Source of the DNA: Flavobacterium lipolyticum
GTDB taxonomy: Bacteria; Bacteroidota; Bacteroidia; Flavobacteriales; Flavobacteriaceae
Assembly: GCF_020905335.1 (NCBI RefSeq)
Contig: NZ_JAJJMN010000001.1
Coordinates: forward strand, 2,790,001 to 2,854,000
Direction of reading: 5' to 3'
DNA length: 64,000 nt
The notes beneath the pieces are model-generated. The model was given only the letters and a program-made list of their open reading frames with translations. It searched no databases and was not told the origin of the DNA. The position numbers were made by a program, and so were the translations under genes. Shown piece by piece: positions 26,790 through 36,010 of the stretch. The number at the start of each line of letters is the position of its first letter. The first letter of the stretch is position 1.

Positions 26790-28307
26790 CTACAGCAACG
26801 AATGGCAAGTCATAGCATTTGGCTGAGGCACGCCCATTAATTCCAGAATAGTAGGAGCGATGTCACCCAGAACACCATCCTGAATATTTTTCAACTCTTT
26901 ATCCACTAAAATAATCGGCACCGGATTGGTGGTATGTGCTGTATTTGGACTTCCGTCAGGGTTAATCATCGTTTCGCAATTTCCGTGATCGGCAATAACA
27001 ATCGTGGTGTAATCGTTGGCAAGAGCCGCTTCTACCACTTCTTTTACGCAGGCATCTACCGCTTCACAGGCTTTAATTGCGGCACTCATGATTCCGGTAT
27101 GCCCCACCATGTCACCATTGGCAAAATTAAGACAGACAAAATCTACTTCGCCTTTGTTTAATTCAGGAACCAAAGCGTCTTTTAATTCATAGGCACTCAT
27201 TTCCGGTTGTAAATCGTAAGTGGCAACTTTTGGGGAGTTTCTTAAAATACGCGATTCTCCTTCAAATGGAGTTTCTCTTCCTCCCGAAAAGAAAAAGGTC
27301 ACGTGTGGATATTTCTCTGTTTCGGCAATACGAATTTGTTTTTTACCTGCTTTTTCCAAAACCTCACCCAGAGTTTCGGTAATATTATCTTTGTTGTAAA
27401 CGACTTTTACATTTTGGTACGTTTCGTCATAGTTGGTAAGCGTTACATAATACAAGTTTAATTTGTGCATGTTCTGCTCGTGGAAGTCTTGCTGCGAAAG
27501 CGCTTCTGTAAGTTCACGGCCTCTGTCGGTTCTGAAGTTGAAAAAGATAACTACATCATCCTCGGTGATGGTTGCCAGTGGTTTTTCCTGCTCGTCAACC
27601 ATTACGATTGGAGCGATAAACTCATCGGTTACATCGTGTGCATAACTGTCAAGAATGCTTGAAACCGCATTTTTAGAAGGAGTTCCGATACCGTTTACTA
27701 CTAAATCATAAGCAAGTTTTACACGCTCCCATCGTTTGTCACGATCCATTGCATAATAGCGTCCAACGATTGAAGCAATTTTTACAGGAGTATTTTTGAT
27801 GTGCTCTTCTAAATCCTGAATGTATTTTGCTCCCGATTTAGGATCAACATCACGACCGTCTGTAAACGCATGAACAAAAACATTTTCCAGTCCGTATTCC
27901 TGAGAAGCATCAATTAATCCGCGTAAATGCGAAGTATGAGAGTGAACACCTCCGTCAGAAACTAATCCTAAGAAGTGAACTTTTTTATTGTTTTCTTTAG
28001 CGTAAGTAAAAGCATCAATAAGTACCTGTTCTTTGGCAAGTGTTTGATGCGCTACGGCTAAGTTTATTTTGGCTAAATCCTGATATACAATTCTTCCGGC
28101 ACCAAGATTCATGTGACCCACTTCACTGTTTCCCATCTGACCTTCGGGTAAACCAACGTTTAGTCCGTCAGTACGAAGCTGAGCGCTTGGGTAATTTTTG
28201 TAAAGGCTGTTTATAAAAGGAACATTTGCATTGTCTATTGCAGATACTTTAGGGTCAGGAGATTTTCCCCAACCGTCTAAAATCATAAGGATTACTTTCT
28301 TGTTCAT
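26790..28307 (-). CDS. gpmI: 2,3-bisphosphoglycerate-independent phosphoglycerate mutase
   Basis: A 505-residue di-manganese enzyme of the alkaline phosphatase superfamily that interconverts 3- and 2-phosphoglycerate in glycolysis. It begins MNKKVILMILDGWG with the first metal Asp. The phosphoserine loop is GQMGNSEVGHMNLGAGRIV, the cofactor-binding HAFTDGRDVDP is clear, and the late metal ligands are in VIADHGNCE and AHTTNPVP. I start at 28307, where the family start lies, not at the upstream in-frame codon. A -7 box TATCTTTG is at 28324-28331 on the minus strand. Confidence 0.96.
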   Translation of the reverse strand: MNKKVILMILDGWGKSPDPKVSAIDNANVPFINSLYKNYPSAQLRTDGLNVGLPEGQMGNSEVGHMNLGAGRIVYQDLAKINLAVAHQTLAKEQVLIDAFTYAKENNKKVHFLGLVSDGGVHSHTSHLRGLIDASQEYGLENVFVHAFTDGRDVDPKSGAKYIQDLEEHIKNTPVKIASIVGRYYAMDRDKRWERVKLAYDLVVNGIGTPSKNAVSSILDSYAHDVTDEFIAPIVMVDEQEKPLATITEDDVVIFFNFRTDRGRELTEALSQQDFHEQNMHKLNLYYVTLTNYDETYQNVKVVYNKDNITETLGEVLEKAGKKQIRIAETEKYPHVTFFFSGGRETPFEGESRILRNSPKVATYDLQPEMSAYELKDALVPELNKGEVDFVCLNFANGDMVGHTGIMSAAIKACEAVDACVKEVVEAALANDYTTIVIADHGNCETMINPDGSPNTAHTTNPVPIILVDKELKNIQDGVLGDIAPTILELMGVPQPNAMTCHSLL

Positions 28308-28323
28308 TAGTTTTCGTTTTTTA

Positions 28324-28331
28324 CAAAGATA
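28324..28331 (-). promoter_or_regulatory. -7 promoter box of gpmI
   Basis: Minus strand reads TATCTTTG, 17 bases before the gpmI ATG at 28307. It lies inside the longer open frame, which further supports the later start. Confidence 0.55.
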
Positions 28332-28446
28332 ATTCATTTCTAAAGTCGACAAAAAAGCGCGGTGACAATTATGTTTAATAAAATGAAGCGTAGTAAAAAA
28401 TACTAATTTGGTTGCAGAACCCTAAAAATTTTAAAATTAATTCACG

Positions 28447-30873
28447 CTAGGCTCTTCTTCTGATCTTATTTTTGACCCCATTGTAGTCGATAAAATATTT
28501 CACACTTACTGAAAAGATATGTTTTAAGGCCTGATTGTTTAGTAAATCGGTGATGTTGTGTTTGAAGTCTTTGTTGATAATGCGTTCAAAATTAACGCCA
28601 TTATTGCGATATAAAACCGAAAGCTGACTACCCGGAGCAAACCACCAGGAATACGATAAATCAGTGTTCCAGGAATAAAAGCTTGAGTTTTTATTCTTGG
28701 TGTATTGTGGATAAGGCGTTAAAGTTCCGTTTTGCTGAAGCTCGAGTATGTCTTTATTTTCGGCATAAGACCAATATTGTCTTACGGCCAGATTAAGTGT
28801 CATTGCACTGTTTATGGCATATTTTCCGTTTAAAGTGTTCGAATAAGTAATAACATTTCGATTCGCAAAAACGATCGTTTCGGGAGTATTGTCATTATCG
28901 TCGTTGTCAAAATCGTCAATATAACCTTTGTTGTTGTTTCTTCGAAGAAAGCTAAAAGCATAGGTTAGTAAAAGCTTATCGTTAAAACGGTATCTTGGTC
29001 CAACATCAACACCATAAGCCATTCTTCCTGCTTCGTCCGCAAAGATTATAAATGGATTTAAGTCCAAAGCAAATTTCTTGTTGTAATTAGTCGAAACGCT
29101 TCCCCAGACTTCTATTTTTCTTGGAATGATGACATAGCGGTTTTCGGCTCTTGGCTCGTAATAATCATGTGAATTTAGAGGAAAAAGATCAATCCCGGCA
29201 CCGTAAAAATTGTTTTTCAGAGTAGAAAGATTGACTTCTGTGCTAATTCGGTTGTCCTGTACTTTACCGGATTCTTTATTGAATTCGGTATACATATCAT
29301 AATCAATTCTGAAAGTATTAAAGAGTTTTGTAGGGTTTAGAATGCGATAGTTGGCATTTTCGTAAAGATTGTAATAATTGGTATAAAAATTAATCCCCAT
29401 ATCGTTGGGGTCAAAATCTTTAGAAACAAAGTCTGAGGCAATGCTATAGCGATAGTTCCCGCTGGTTTCGGCAAAACGAATAGTGCTGAAAACACCATTT
29501 TTGTCTTCAGTATCGTTAATCAGACTGTATTTTACATTACCGGATAAGCTGTAGGTGTTGGCTTTCGTTCTTAAATCCCATGCCAGTGCCGTTACGTTGG
29601 CATCCCTGTAATGTCCATTACGGGTAACGTTTGTATTGATAAGAGTCACGGAAGAATTTTTGCGAAAGCGCTGATCTAAAATCAATACATTATAATTGGT
29701 TAGGGGTTCAGCAACCACACGTCTTGTTTCCCCTGAAAGAGTGTCTTTTATCGTGGCAAACGTTTTTTCGGTAACCGCATTTAAGATCCCGATTCCTAAT
29801 CCTTTTTGGGTTCTTCCTGAAATTTTTAAAGCGTTGATGAGGTTCACATTCTGAACTTCTTCAATTATTTTTTCATTGTCATTTAAAGTAATGTCTATAG
29901 AAGGTTTGCCGCCAATTCTTCTCGAATAAAACAAACCTCCCTTATTGAACAAATCAGTTCCTTCTGTAAAAAAAGCCCTGTTTTCGTTGAATTGCTGCTC
30001 AAACGGACCTAAATTCAAAATCTGATCGTCGTATTTCGTTTGTCCGAAATCAGGAATCAGAATCGCGTCAAGCGTAAAAGCATCATTAATACCGTACTTA
30101 ATATCCATACCACCTTTCAGTGTTCCATATGTTTTTTGACCGTCAGAAGCATTTAAATAATAAGAGGCGTAAGGCATAAAAAACAATCGGGTAGGAGGTT
30201 TTATATTGACGATTCCTTCCAGATTACCATTTTGTTGTGTGAATGTTCCAATTTTGGTGTCGATTAAATTCCAGGTATACTTTTTACGTTCCCGTCTGAT
30301 CTCTCTGAAAAAATTAATGCCCCAGGTTTGTTTGTCTCCGCCTGAAAAGCGTAAGGCAGCATAGGGAATTTTGATTTCCACAGCCCATCCTTTTTCATTC
30401 AACACCGCTTTACTGAGCCATACCGCATCCCACGAATAGTCTTCGCCATTGGCATCTGTCATGATGCAGTCGCCCTGTACATCTGCTGCCGATACAAAAA
30501 ACTGAAAATTTTGCTGGCCATCGTTAAAGCCATTGATAAAAACGCCAAACATATCAGAAGTTCCGAAATTGTCACGCTGTGAAATTTCTTTTAAAATTTT
30601 AGAAGGGTCATCGTGCAGCGTTGCAGCAATATAGATCGCATCATTATTGTATAAAACCCTTACCTCGGTTTTTTGATTGTCCGGAATAGGTTTGCCGTTA
30701 TCGGGCTGATACATTACAAAATCGGTAGCAGGAGAAACATTTTTCCATGCAGGTTCATCCAGTTTTCCATCAATTAAAATGTTTTCGGTAGTCAGTTCAG
30801 CCTGCAGTATTTTCTTTTGAGCATGACACCAAAAAGTAAAGAAGAGAAAGCTGATAAAAACTAATTTTTTCAT
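28447..30873 (-). CDS. DUF5916 outer membrane protein with CBM9-like N-terminal domain
   Basis: An 808-residue secreted protein. A signal peptide (KLVFISFLFFTFWCHAQ) is followed by a family-9 carbohydrate-binding-like domain (about 25-220; IDGKLDEPAWKNVSP, VRVLYNNDAIYIAATLHDD, GWAVEIKIPYAALRF) and then a DUF5916 region predicted as a beta-barrel, with many alternating aromatic strands to the C-terminus. The conserved PFEQQFNENRAFFTEGTDLF stretch is visible near residue 290. The family is common in Bacteroidota, is sometimes annotated as hydrolase or OM receptor, and has no settled function. Standalone gene. Confidence 0.85.
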   Translation of the reverse strand: MKKLVFISFLFFTFWCHAQKKILQAELTTENILIDGKLDEPAWKNVSPATDFVMYQPDNGKPIPDNQKTEVRVLYNNDAIYIAATLHDDPSKILKEISQRDNFGTSDMFGVFINGFNDGQQNFQFFVSAADVQGDCIMTDANGEDYSWDAVWLSKAVLNEKGWAVEIKIPYAALRFSGGDKQTWGINFFREIRRERKKYTWNLIDTKIGTFTQQNGNLEGIVNIKPPTRLFFMPYASYYLNASDGQKTYGTLKGGMDIKYGINDAFTLDAILIPDFGQTKYDDQILNLGPFEQQFNENRAFFTEGTDLFNKGGLFYSRRIGGKPSIDITLNDNEKIIEEVQNVNLINALKISGRTQKGLGIGILNAVTEKTFATIKDTLSGETRRVVAEPLTNYNVLILDQRFRKNSSVTLINTNVTRNGHYRDANVTALAWDLRTKANTYSLSGNVKYSLINDTEDKNGVFSTIRFAETSGNYRYSIASDFVSKDFDPNDMGINFYTNYYNLYENANYRILNPTKLFNTFRIDYDMYTEFNKESGKVQDNRISTEVNLSTLKNNFYGAGIDLFPLNSHDYYEPRAENRYVIIPRKIEVWGSVSTNYNKKFALDLNPFIIFADEAGRMAYGVDVGPRYRFNDKLLLTYAFSFLRRNNNKGYIDDFDNDDNDNTPETIVFANRNVITYSNTLNGKYAINSAMTLNLAVRQYWSYAENKDILELQQNGTLTPYPQYTKNKNSSFYSWNTDLSYSWWFAPGSQLSVLYRNNGVNFERIINKDFKHNITDLLNNQALKHIFSVSVKYFIDYNGVKNKIRRRA

Positions 30874-31190
30874 GATAGTGTAAAAAATAGAAGAATGGAT
30901 ATTGCGCTTTGATTAATAGACCACGGTTTTTTTAAAATGTTACAGTTTTGATCGAAATAAATGATTTTCCTGTGTTTTTTGCAAGAAAAGTACGAAAAAT
31001 CAATTTTTTATTCATCCTTGAGTAAACCTCTTACAAAAATATTTGTTTTTTGAACCAAATACTAATTTGTTAAGCTGATTCTGTTAAAGTTTCACCAAAA
31101 AAGGGCTGATTTACAGCCTTAAATTTTGCCAGGTATATTTTTTTTATACTTTTGCCAAACCCAAACCTCTGTTTAACCTAAAGAAATTCA
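30874..31190. other. Divergent intergenic region
   Basis: About 317 AT-rich bases between the DUF5916 gene and a divergent L,D-transpeptidase gene. Contains a small hairpin GGCTG/CAGCC at about 31104-31119 and a good promoter for the plus-strand gene. No open frame supported. Confidence 0.4.
31125..31154 (+). promoter_or_regulatory. Bacteroidota promoter of the L,D-transpeptidase gene
   Basis: A TTTG (31125-31128) is followed, 18 bases later, by TACTTTTG (31147-31154). This is close to the consensus TTTG-N19-TAnnTTTG; the ATG is 37 bases downstream. Confidence 0.65.
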
Positions 31191-31913
31191 ATGATTTACA
31201 AGATTTATCCATTACTGGTGTTTTTGCTGTTATCTTTTGGTAAAGATTCAAACAACACCTCCGAAGTTAAAAAAGCAGCTGTAAAAACTATTGCTAAAGT
31301 AGAAACGCTTACAGTTGATTCGAAAATTGAGAGTATTTACAATACCTTAAATCCCAATCATTTTTCATTACCTGAACTTAGAACTTTCTCTGAAGCCTTA
31401 AAAGGGTTTTACTTGTTGAAAGAAAGAGGCATAATCCAAAAAGACATCCTGACACTTATCGATTTTAGCCTGTCGTCAAACACCAAACGTTTGTGGGTAA
31501 TTGACTTGGCTACCAATACCGTTTTATTTAATTCTTTAGTAGCCCATGGTAGAAATACCGGAGAAGAATTTGCGTCTAATTTTTCAAATGCCAATTCTTC
31601 TTTCAAAAGCAGCCTTGGATTTTATGCTACAGGCGAAGTATATAAAGGTAAACATGGTGTTTCTTTACGCTTAGACGGACTAGAGAACGGAGTGAATGAC
31701 AATGCACGCGAACGTGGAGTTGTCATGCATGGAGCCAATTATGTTTCAGAATCGTTTATCAGAAGCAACAAACGATTGGGAAGAAGTCAGGGATGTCCGG
31801 CAATTCCAATGGGATTGACTAATGAAATTATCGAGATCATAAAAGACAAATCGCTTTTGTACATCTACCATCCATCCAGAAGTTTCACGATGGAAGAGAG
31901 GCTAATTTCTTAA
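31191..31913 (+). CDS. Murein L,D-transpeptidase, YkuD_2 type
   Basis: A 240-residue envelope enzyme of the second YkuD group (YkuD_2). An N-terminal hydrophobic segment (YKIYPLLVFLLLSFG) acts as signal peptide. The active site reads HGANY near residue 180 and SQGCPAIP near residue 200, with the nucleophilic Cys. Such enzymes form or cut 3-3 crosslinks or attach proteins to peptidoglycan. Its stop lies 12 bases inside the end of the convergent L,D-transpeptidase gene at 31902, so the two messages overlap at their 3' ends. Confidence 0.88.
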   Translation: MIYKIYPLLVFLLLSFGKDSNNTSEVKKAAVKTIAKVETLTVDSKIESIYNTLNPNHFSLPELRTFSEALKGFYLLKERGIIQKDILTLIDFSLSSNTKRLWVIDLATNTVLFNSLVAHGRNTGEEFASNFSNANSSFKSSLGFYATGEVYKGKHGVSLRLDGLENGVNDNARERGVVMHGANYVSESFIRSNKRLGRSQGCPAIPMGLTNEIIEIIKDKSLLYIYHPSRSFTMEERLIS

Positions 31914-33485
31914 TTTAGCATACAAATCCGAATCCAGATTATAAATGTCAGCTCTGAAAATGAGCTGATTTTTTTTGCTCCATGCTGTCCAGTACCATTG
32001 GTATAAGGCGTATTTTTTTGTGATTCGAATGCTGGTTGTTTTTTTGGAAGCGATGATGGTGTCAATTTTATCTTTAGACCAATTGGTTGAATCTCCCAAA
32101 ATATGTTCAGCCAGTTCCAGCGGATTTTCTACACGCACACAACCGGAACTTAAAGAGCGGTTGTTTCTTCCGAAATTATTTCGATGGTTCGTATCGTGCA
32201 GGTAAACACTATGATTGTTTGGAAACAAAATTTTCATTAATCCCAAAGCATTATTGTAACCCGGACTTTGTACATAACGGTAATTCCCCGGTTTATTTTC
32301 GTTCCAGGCATTAGGATCAACTACCTTTCCGGCAGTATCATAAATAGTAATATTTTTATTGGCCAGATAATTTCGATTGCGTTTCATTGCCGGAACCACA
32401 TCTTCCTTTAAAATAGTTGGCGGTACAGTCCAGGTTGGGTTAAAAACCACCGTTCTTAATTTTGAAGTAATGATTGGAGTTTTTCTCTTACTTGTTCCTA
32501 CGACAACATTACGGACCAGGGTTGTATCCTGACTTTCGACAACATTTAATTTGTAATCAGGAATGTTGATAATAAAGTAGTCTTCAGCCAAATCGGTAGT
32601 ATACCATCTCCAGCGTTCTAAGTTGGCGATAATTTGATGTTTTCTTTTCTCTTTAGAAAAATTAAGGGCACTTATCGTTCCAACTCCAATAACACCATCA
32701 GCGGCTAAGCCATGTCTTTCCTGAAATTTTTTAACCGATTCGAAAGTTTTGTGGTCATAAATAGAAGTAAGGCTGTCCTTTCCGGTCATGTCTTTCCAGA
32801 ACAAGAGTCTTTTTTTGATGTTGATCAAAGCGGTGTTAGTATCATTTAAGGTGATTTTGGCAACCGATTCAATAGGTTGGATATCGTCATCCGGAAAAGT
32901 ATTGATGATTTCCAGTGCTTTTAAAAGTTGTTTGTAAGGAGATGCCTTTGATTGAATGCCGTCTACAATACTATCCAGTTTGTTTTTGTTGAATGCTTTT
33001 ATCAGGACATTGTTAACGTCAAATGTTTTTTCTTCCAGATCCCAATCGGTGTATAGTTTTTTAGGGTCGAGTTTTCCTTTATACAGATGGTTGAGGTATT
33101 TTTCAAAATTATAAGTCAGTAAAACATCGTAAGTTGCCAGATCGGAATCGCTTAACGAACTAATTTTGCTTTCGAATTTTTTTAGTCTCGAAGCTTTGTA
33201 ATCCTCAGGATCCAAACCTAATTGTTCGGCATTGCTCAATTGAGATAAAACATAAGTTCTTTTTTTCAGGTTTCCCCAAACGGTCATGTTTTCTGATGAG
33301 TTGTAGAACAGTTTAAGTGTTTCACTTTTAAAAGTACCAATCAGAGCGGTATCAATTGAAACCTTTCTTTCGTCAGTAAGTATAATAGCCGGGGCGGCTT
33401 TTTTTACCACGGGAATAACTTTTGGTGCTTCTTTCTTGCAGCTAATAAGTAAACATATTATAAATAAAAAGTAAAAATTCTTCAT
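31902..33485 (-). CDS. L,D-transpeptidase, YcbB/LdtD-like lipoprotein
   Basis: A 527-residue transpeptidase. The N-terminus MKNFYFLFIICLLISCKKE is a lipoprotein signal with a lipobox LISC. A peptidoglycan-binding domain follows (VKKFQERHGLAADGVIGVGT, about residue 255), then the YkuD catalytic domain with YLHDTN and SSGCVRVENP, where Cys is the nucleophile. This layout matches LdtD/YcbB, which makes 3-3 crosslinks between stem peptides. Convergent overlap of 12 bases with the YkuD_2 gene. Confidence 0.92.
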   Translation of the reverse strand: MKNFYFLFIICLLISCKKEAPKVIPVVKKAAPAIILTDERKVSIDTALIGTFKSETLKLFYNSSENMTVWGNLKKRTYVLSQLSNAEQLGLDPEDYKASRLKKFESKISSLSDSDLATYDVLLTYNFEKYLNHLYKGKLDPKKLYTDWDLEEKTFDVNNVLIKAFNKNKLDSIVDGIQSKASPYKQLLKALEIINTFPDDDIQPIESVAKITLNDTNTALINIKKRLLFWKDMTGKDSLTSIYDHKTFESVKKFQERHGLAADGVIGVGTISALNFSKEKRKHQIIANLERWRWYTTDLAEDYFIINIPDYKLNVVESQDTTLVRNVVVGTSKRKTPIITSKLRTVVFNPTWTVPPTILKEDVVPAMKRNRNYLANKNITIYDTAGKVVDPNAWNENKPGNYRYVQSPGYNNALGLMKILFPNNHSVYLHDTNHRNNFGRNNRSLSSGCVRVENPLELAEHILGDSTNWSKDKIDTIIASKKTTSIRITKKYALYQWYWTAWSKKNQLIFRADIYNLDSDLYAKLRN

Positions 33486-33788
33486 TCAATATTCTTTTAA
33501 ATATAAAACAATACACACTATAGTTTTTAATCCGAACTAAATTACCCCGGGGTGGAAGTCTGTTCTTTTCGTAAACGTACAATAGCGTTTTGATGTTAAA
33601 TCAAATTGGCTTCATCAACGCTGCAGTAGGTTTTGCTGCGTTAGATTGCGGCCTTTTCAGATTCTTTACTCTTTTGAAGCTTTTCTGTAAAGATTTTCCG
33701 GATTTAAACTTGATTTTCTCGGCAAATATAGGTCTGATTTTTTCAAATAATGAAATAATTCTTATTAATTTTTCATTATTTAAATAAG

Positions 33789-33812
33789 ACCGGTTAAGTC
33801 GGTCGTTTTTTA
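33789..33812 (+). terminator. Possible plus-strand intrinsic terminator
   Basis: GACCG GTTAAGT CGGTC followed by G and six T. No recognised plus-strand gene precedes it, so it may end a small RNA or be chance. Confidence 0.4.
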
Positions 33813-34033
33813 AACTTTTCCTTCAAAGATACAACTTTCAGCTGATTTTTCCTTTCGAAGCAGGGATTGATAATCGGAATAAATTTCTTTTGCTGTAGTT
33901 TCTTTCATGCGAACTCCATTTTATGAGAAATAATTGATTTTATAACTTTTTAATTTTAAATAAGTTATCATTAAATGTGATTTTTTATTGATTTTTTTTG
34001 CCGAAAAGCTTAGATTTTACTGAACTTATACCT

Positions 34034-34041
34034 TATCTTTG
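34034..34041 (+). promoter_or_regulatory. -7 promoter box of tRNA-Gly copy 1
   Basis: TATCTTTG ends 12 bases before the first base of the tRNA. Confidence 0.6.
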
Positions 34042-34053
34042 CACCACAGTAAT

Positions 34054-34126
<73 letters not shown>

Positions 34127-34213
34127 CTAAAAAAAATCGAGATTTAATTGTTTCGGTTTTTTTAGTAAAAATAAAAAATTATTGAGTTTTGTTTTTTTAA
34201 TGATTTAATTTTT

Positions 34214-34221
34214 TATATTTG
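34214..34221 (+). promoter_or_regulatory. -7 promoter box of tRNA-Gly copy 2
   Basis: TATATTTG, 12 bases before the tRNA. A TTTTG lies 22 bases upstream of it, slightly long for a -33 element. The same box recurs at 34419-34426 before copy 3. Confidence 0.6.
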
Positions 34222-34233
34222 CACCCTGTTAAT

Positions 34234-34306
<73 letters not shown>

Positions 34307-34310
34307 CTTA

Positions 34311-34343
34311 AAAAAGCCTCAAACATTTGTTTGAGGCTTTTTT
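34311..34343 (+). terminator. Terminator of tRNA-Gly copy 2
   Basis: Perfect stem GCCTCAAAC / GTTTGAGGC with a 4-base loop and six T, 10 bases after the tRNA. Confidence 0.85.
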
Positions 34344-34438
34344 CGTTTTTGCCTGTATTCAAGCGTATTCGTGTAAAAAAAATCTATTGAGTTTTGTTTT
34401 TTTAATGATTTAATTTTTTATATTTGCACCCTGTTAAT

Positions 34439-34511
<73 letters not shown>

Positions 34512-34515
34512 CTTA

Positions 34516-34548
34516 AAAAAGCCTCAAACATTTGTTTGAGGCTTTTTT
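34516..34548 (+). terminator. Terminator of tRNA-Gly copy 3
   Basis: Same GCCTCAAAC / GTTTGAGGC stem and T run as at 34311-34343. Confidence 0.85.
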
Positions 34549-34612
34549 CGTTTTTGCCTGTATTCAAGCGTATTCGTGTAAAAAAAATCGGATCAGGTTC
34601 AAAAGTTGGGGA

Positions 34613-35605
34613 TTAAGCAAAAAGATTAGATAATCTGAACAAGAAAAAATCTATATTGCTCACTCCTCTAAATTGACTTCTAAAAGCTTTTATTTTAGCA
34701 TTGAAAGATTCTGCCGAAGCATTTGTGCTTCTATTATCAAAATAGTTTAAGATTGACTGATAATTAATAGTTATGGTATTGAGTAGAATATTAAAGTTTT
34801 TAAAACCTGATTCTTCTACATTTCTATACCAATGTGCCAGTTTGGTCATGGCAATATGTTTGTCATTGTAGTTATTGTAAATTCCTCGAAGCTGTTGGTT
34901 TAAATTGTAAGCTGTTTTAATGTCAGGATATAGTTCAAATACCATTTGTGCTCTTTCTTCTTGGCTCCGAGTCCATTTTTCGCGAGACTTATAAAGTAGA
35001 TACCTGCTTCTGGCTAATAACTGTTTAACAGAATCTCCGTTAGGTAAAAGCTGGGGAATGTATGTTTTGTTTTCTAATTTGGCTTGTAGTATCGATTGAT
35101 TCTCAAAGTCCATAGCTTCCCAGCGATGTTTGATTCTAATCTCTTGTACTGCTTCGAGCGCTAATTTTTGAACATGGAACCGATCTGTAACCTGTATGGC
35201 TTTAGGAAAACATTTCTTAGAGATTAGCTTCATGGAATTAGCCATATCGAGCGTTATCTCTTTGACAAAAGATCTTTTCTTGTAATCAATCTTTCTGATG
35301 TGTTCTATAACCTGGTCTGCTTTAGTTCCGGCAACAATAGCTACCAAGCAACCTTTTTTGCCTTTGAATTTCTTGTTGGTCAGGATAGTGTAAAGTTCCC
35401 CCTGAGACAAAGCCACCTCGTCAATGGATAAATGAGTGCCCATGTTTTCAGGGTAAATCATCCATTGGTGCGCATGTTCGCGTGGAGCCCATGTATTAAA
35501 TGAGCTTAAATGTTTTTTGTATTGTCTTTGGAGTCTCTTTCCGTTAACCCCGAAAAAGCCTCCAATGGTATGACAATCTGTGGCACTCTTATCTATTAAT
35601 TTCTT
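34613..35605 (-). CDS. ISAon1-family transposase, catalytic ORF (orfB)
   Basis: DDE transposase of the DDE_Tnp_ISL3 type. The region from 35461 down carries HLSIDEVALSQGELYTIL with the first Asp, VKEITLDMANSMKLI with the second, and FDNRSTNASAESFNAKIKAF with the catalytic Glu near the C-terminus. An ATG exists at 35461, but the frame stays open to 35605 and the added part encodes recognisable transposase sequence (TDCHTIGGFFGVNGKRLQRQ), so the true product probably begins upstream by frameshift from orfA or a non-ATG start. The open part overlaps the end of orfA by 17 bases, in another frame. Confidence 0.85.
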   Translation of the reverse strand, partial: KKLIDKSATDCHTIGGFFGVNGKRLQRQYKKHLSSFNTWAPREHAHQWMIYPENMGTHLSIDEVALSQGELYTILTNKKFKGKKGCLVAIVAGTKADQVIEHIRKIDYKKRSFVKEITLDMANSMKLISKKCFPKAIQVTDRFHVQKLALEAVQEIRIKHRWEAMDFENQSILQAKLENKTYIPQLLPNGDSVKQLLARSRYLLYKSREKWTRSQEERAQMVFELYPDIKTAYNLNQQLRGIYNNYNDKHIAMTKLAHWYRNVEESGFKNFNILLNTITINYQSILNYFDNRSTNASAESFNAKIKAFRSQFRGVSNIDFFLFRLSNLFA

Positions 35606-35936
35606 TTAAAAAAGTCGCAAACTCCTGAGTCATGCGAGTTCCTTTAGCAACTAAAGTCCAATCTCTTTTGATGATTTCTCCATTGGTTTTATTAGTCCAA
35701 CGGCGTCTTTTGATGTGTAAATACACAAATTTACCTCTTAATGGAAAATCCTGAATAGTAATCTCATCAAGAAACCCCTTAGAAATCAATTCAAAAGAAT
35801 TAAACTCTTGTGGAGGTTTTATTTTTTCTTCAAAATACAGATGCAATACTTCTTCTGTGTTAGTGGTAGAAACTACTTCAAAGTATTCTATTAAAAAATC
35901 AGGAAGCATAAATTTTAAAAGCTCTATAGGTGTCAT
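35589..35936 (-). CDS. ISAon1-family transposase N-terminal region protein (orfA)
   Basis: A 115-residue protein whose sequence (MTPIELLKFMLPDFLIEYFE, then FPLRGKFVYLHIKRRRW) matches the N-terminal-region family of ISAon1-type elements; it is likely DNA-binding. It lies upstream of orfB within the same inverted repeats. A slippery tract TTTTTTAAAAGAAA lies at the frame junction (35600-35613 on the plus strand). Confidence 0.85.
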   Translation of the reverse strand: MTPIELLKFMLPDFLIEYFEVVSTTNTEEVLHLYFEEKIKPPQEFNSFELISKGFLDEITIQDFPLRGKFVYLHIKRRRWTNKTNGEIIKRDWTLVAKGTRMTQEFATFLKEINR

Positions 35937-36010
35937 ATCTAATTCTTAGATTACAAATTTCTAATTTTATTTTGACATTCCTCCCCAGGTTTTGTTCTTG
36001 ATCCAAAAAA

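Larger units (their letters stand above)
33486..34053. other. Unassigned intergenic region with hairpins
   Basis: About 568 bases before the tRNA-Gly array. Contents: an imperfect stem AGCGTTTTGATG / CATCAACGCT (about 33573-33617); a perfect 11-bp stem AAATAATGAAA / TTTCATTATTT (33747-33783 region); a plus-strand hairpin GACCG / CGGTC followed by TTTTTT (33789-33810). A minus-strand -7-like box TATCTTTG is at 33824-33831. On the minus strand a frame without a canonical start runs from about 33821 to 33603. No gene is called. Confidence 0.4.
34590..36004 (-). mobile_element. Complete ISAon1-type (ISL3-like) insertion sequence
   Basis: A 1415-bp element with visible ends. The left end (plus strand from 34590) reads GGATCAGGTTCAAAAGTTGG and the right end (minus strand from 36004) reads GGATCAAGAACAAAACCTGG; 18 of the first 23 bases match. 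Directly outside are identical 8-base direct repeats AAAAAATC (34582-34589 and 36005-36012), which I read as the target-site duplication; 8 bp fits ISL3-type elements. Two transposase frames lie inside on the minus strand. The insertion hit the T-run of the pepE terminator on one side, next to the duplicated tRNA-Gly genes on the other. Confidence 0.9.

Noticed and set aside
33590..33787. Plus-strand 65-codon open frame before the tRNA array
   Set aside because: Composition reflects the complementary frame; no ribosome site, promoter or recognisable protein.
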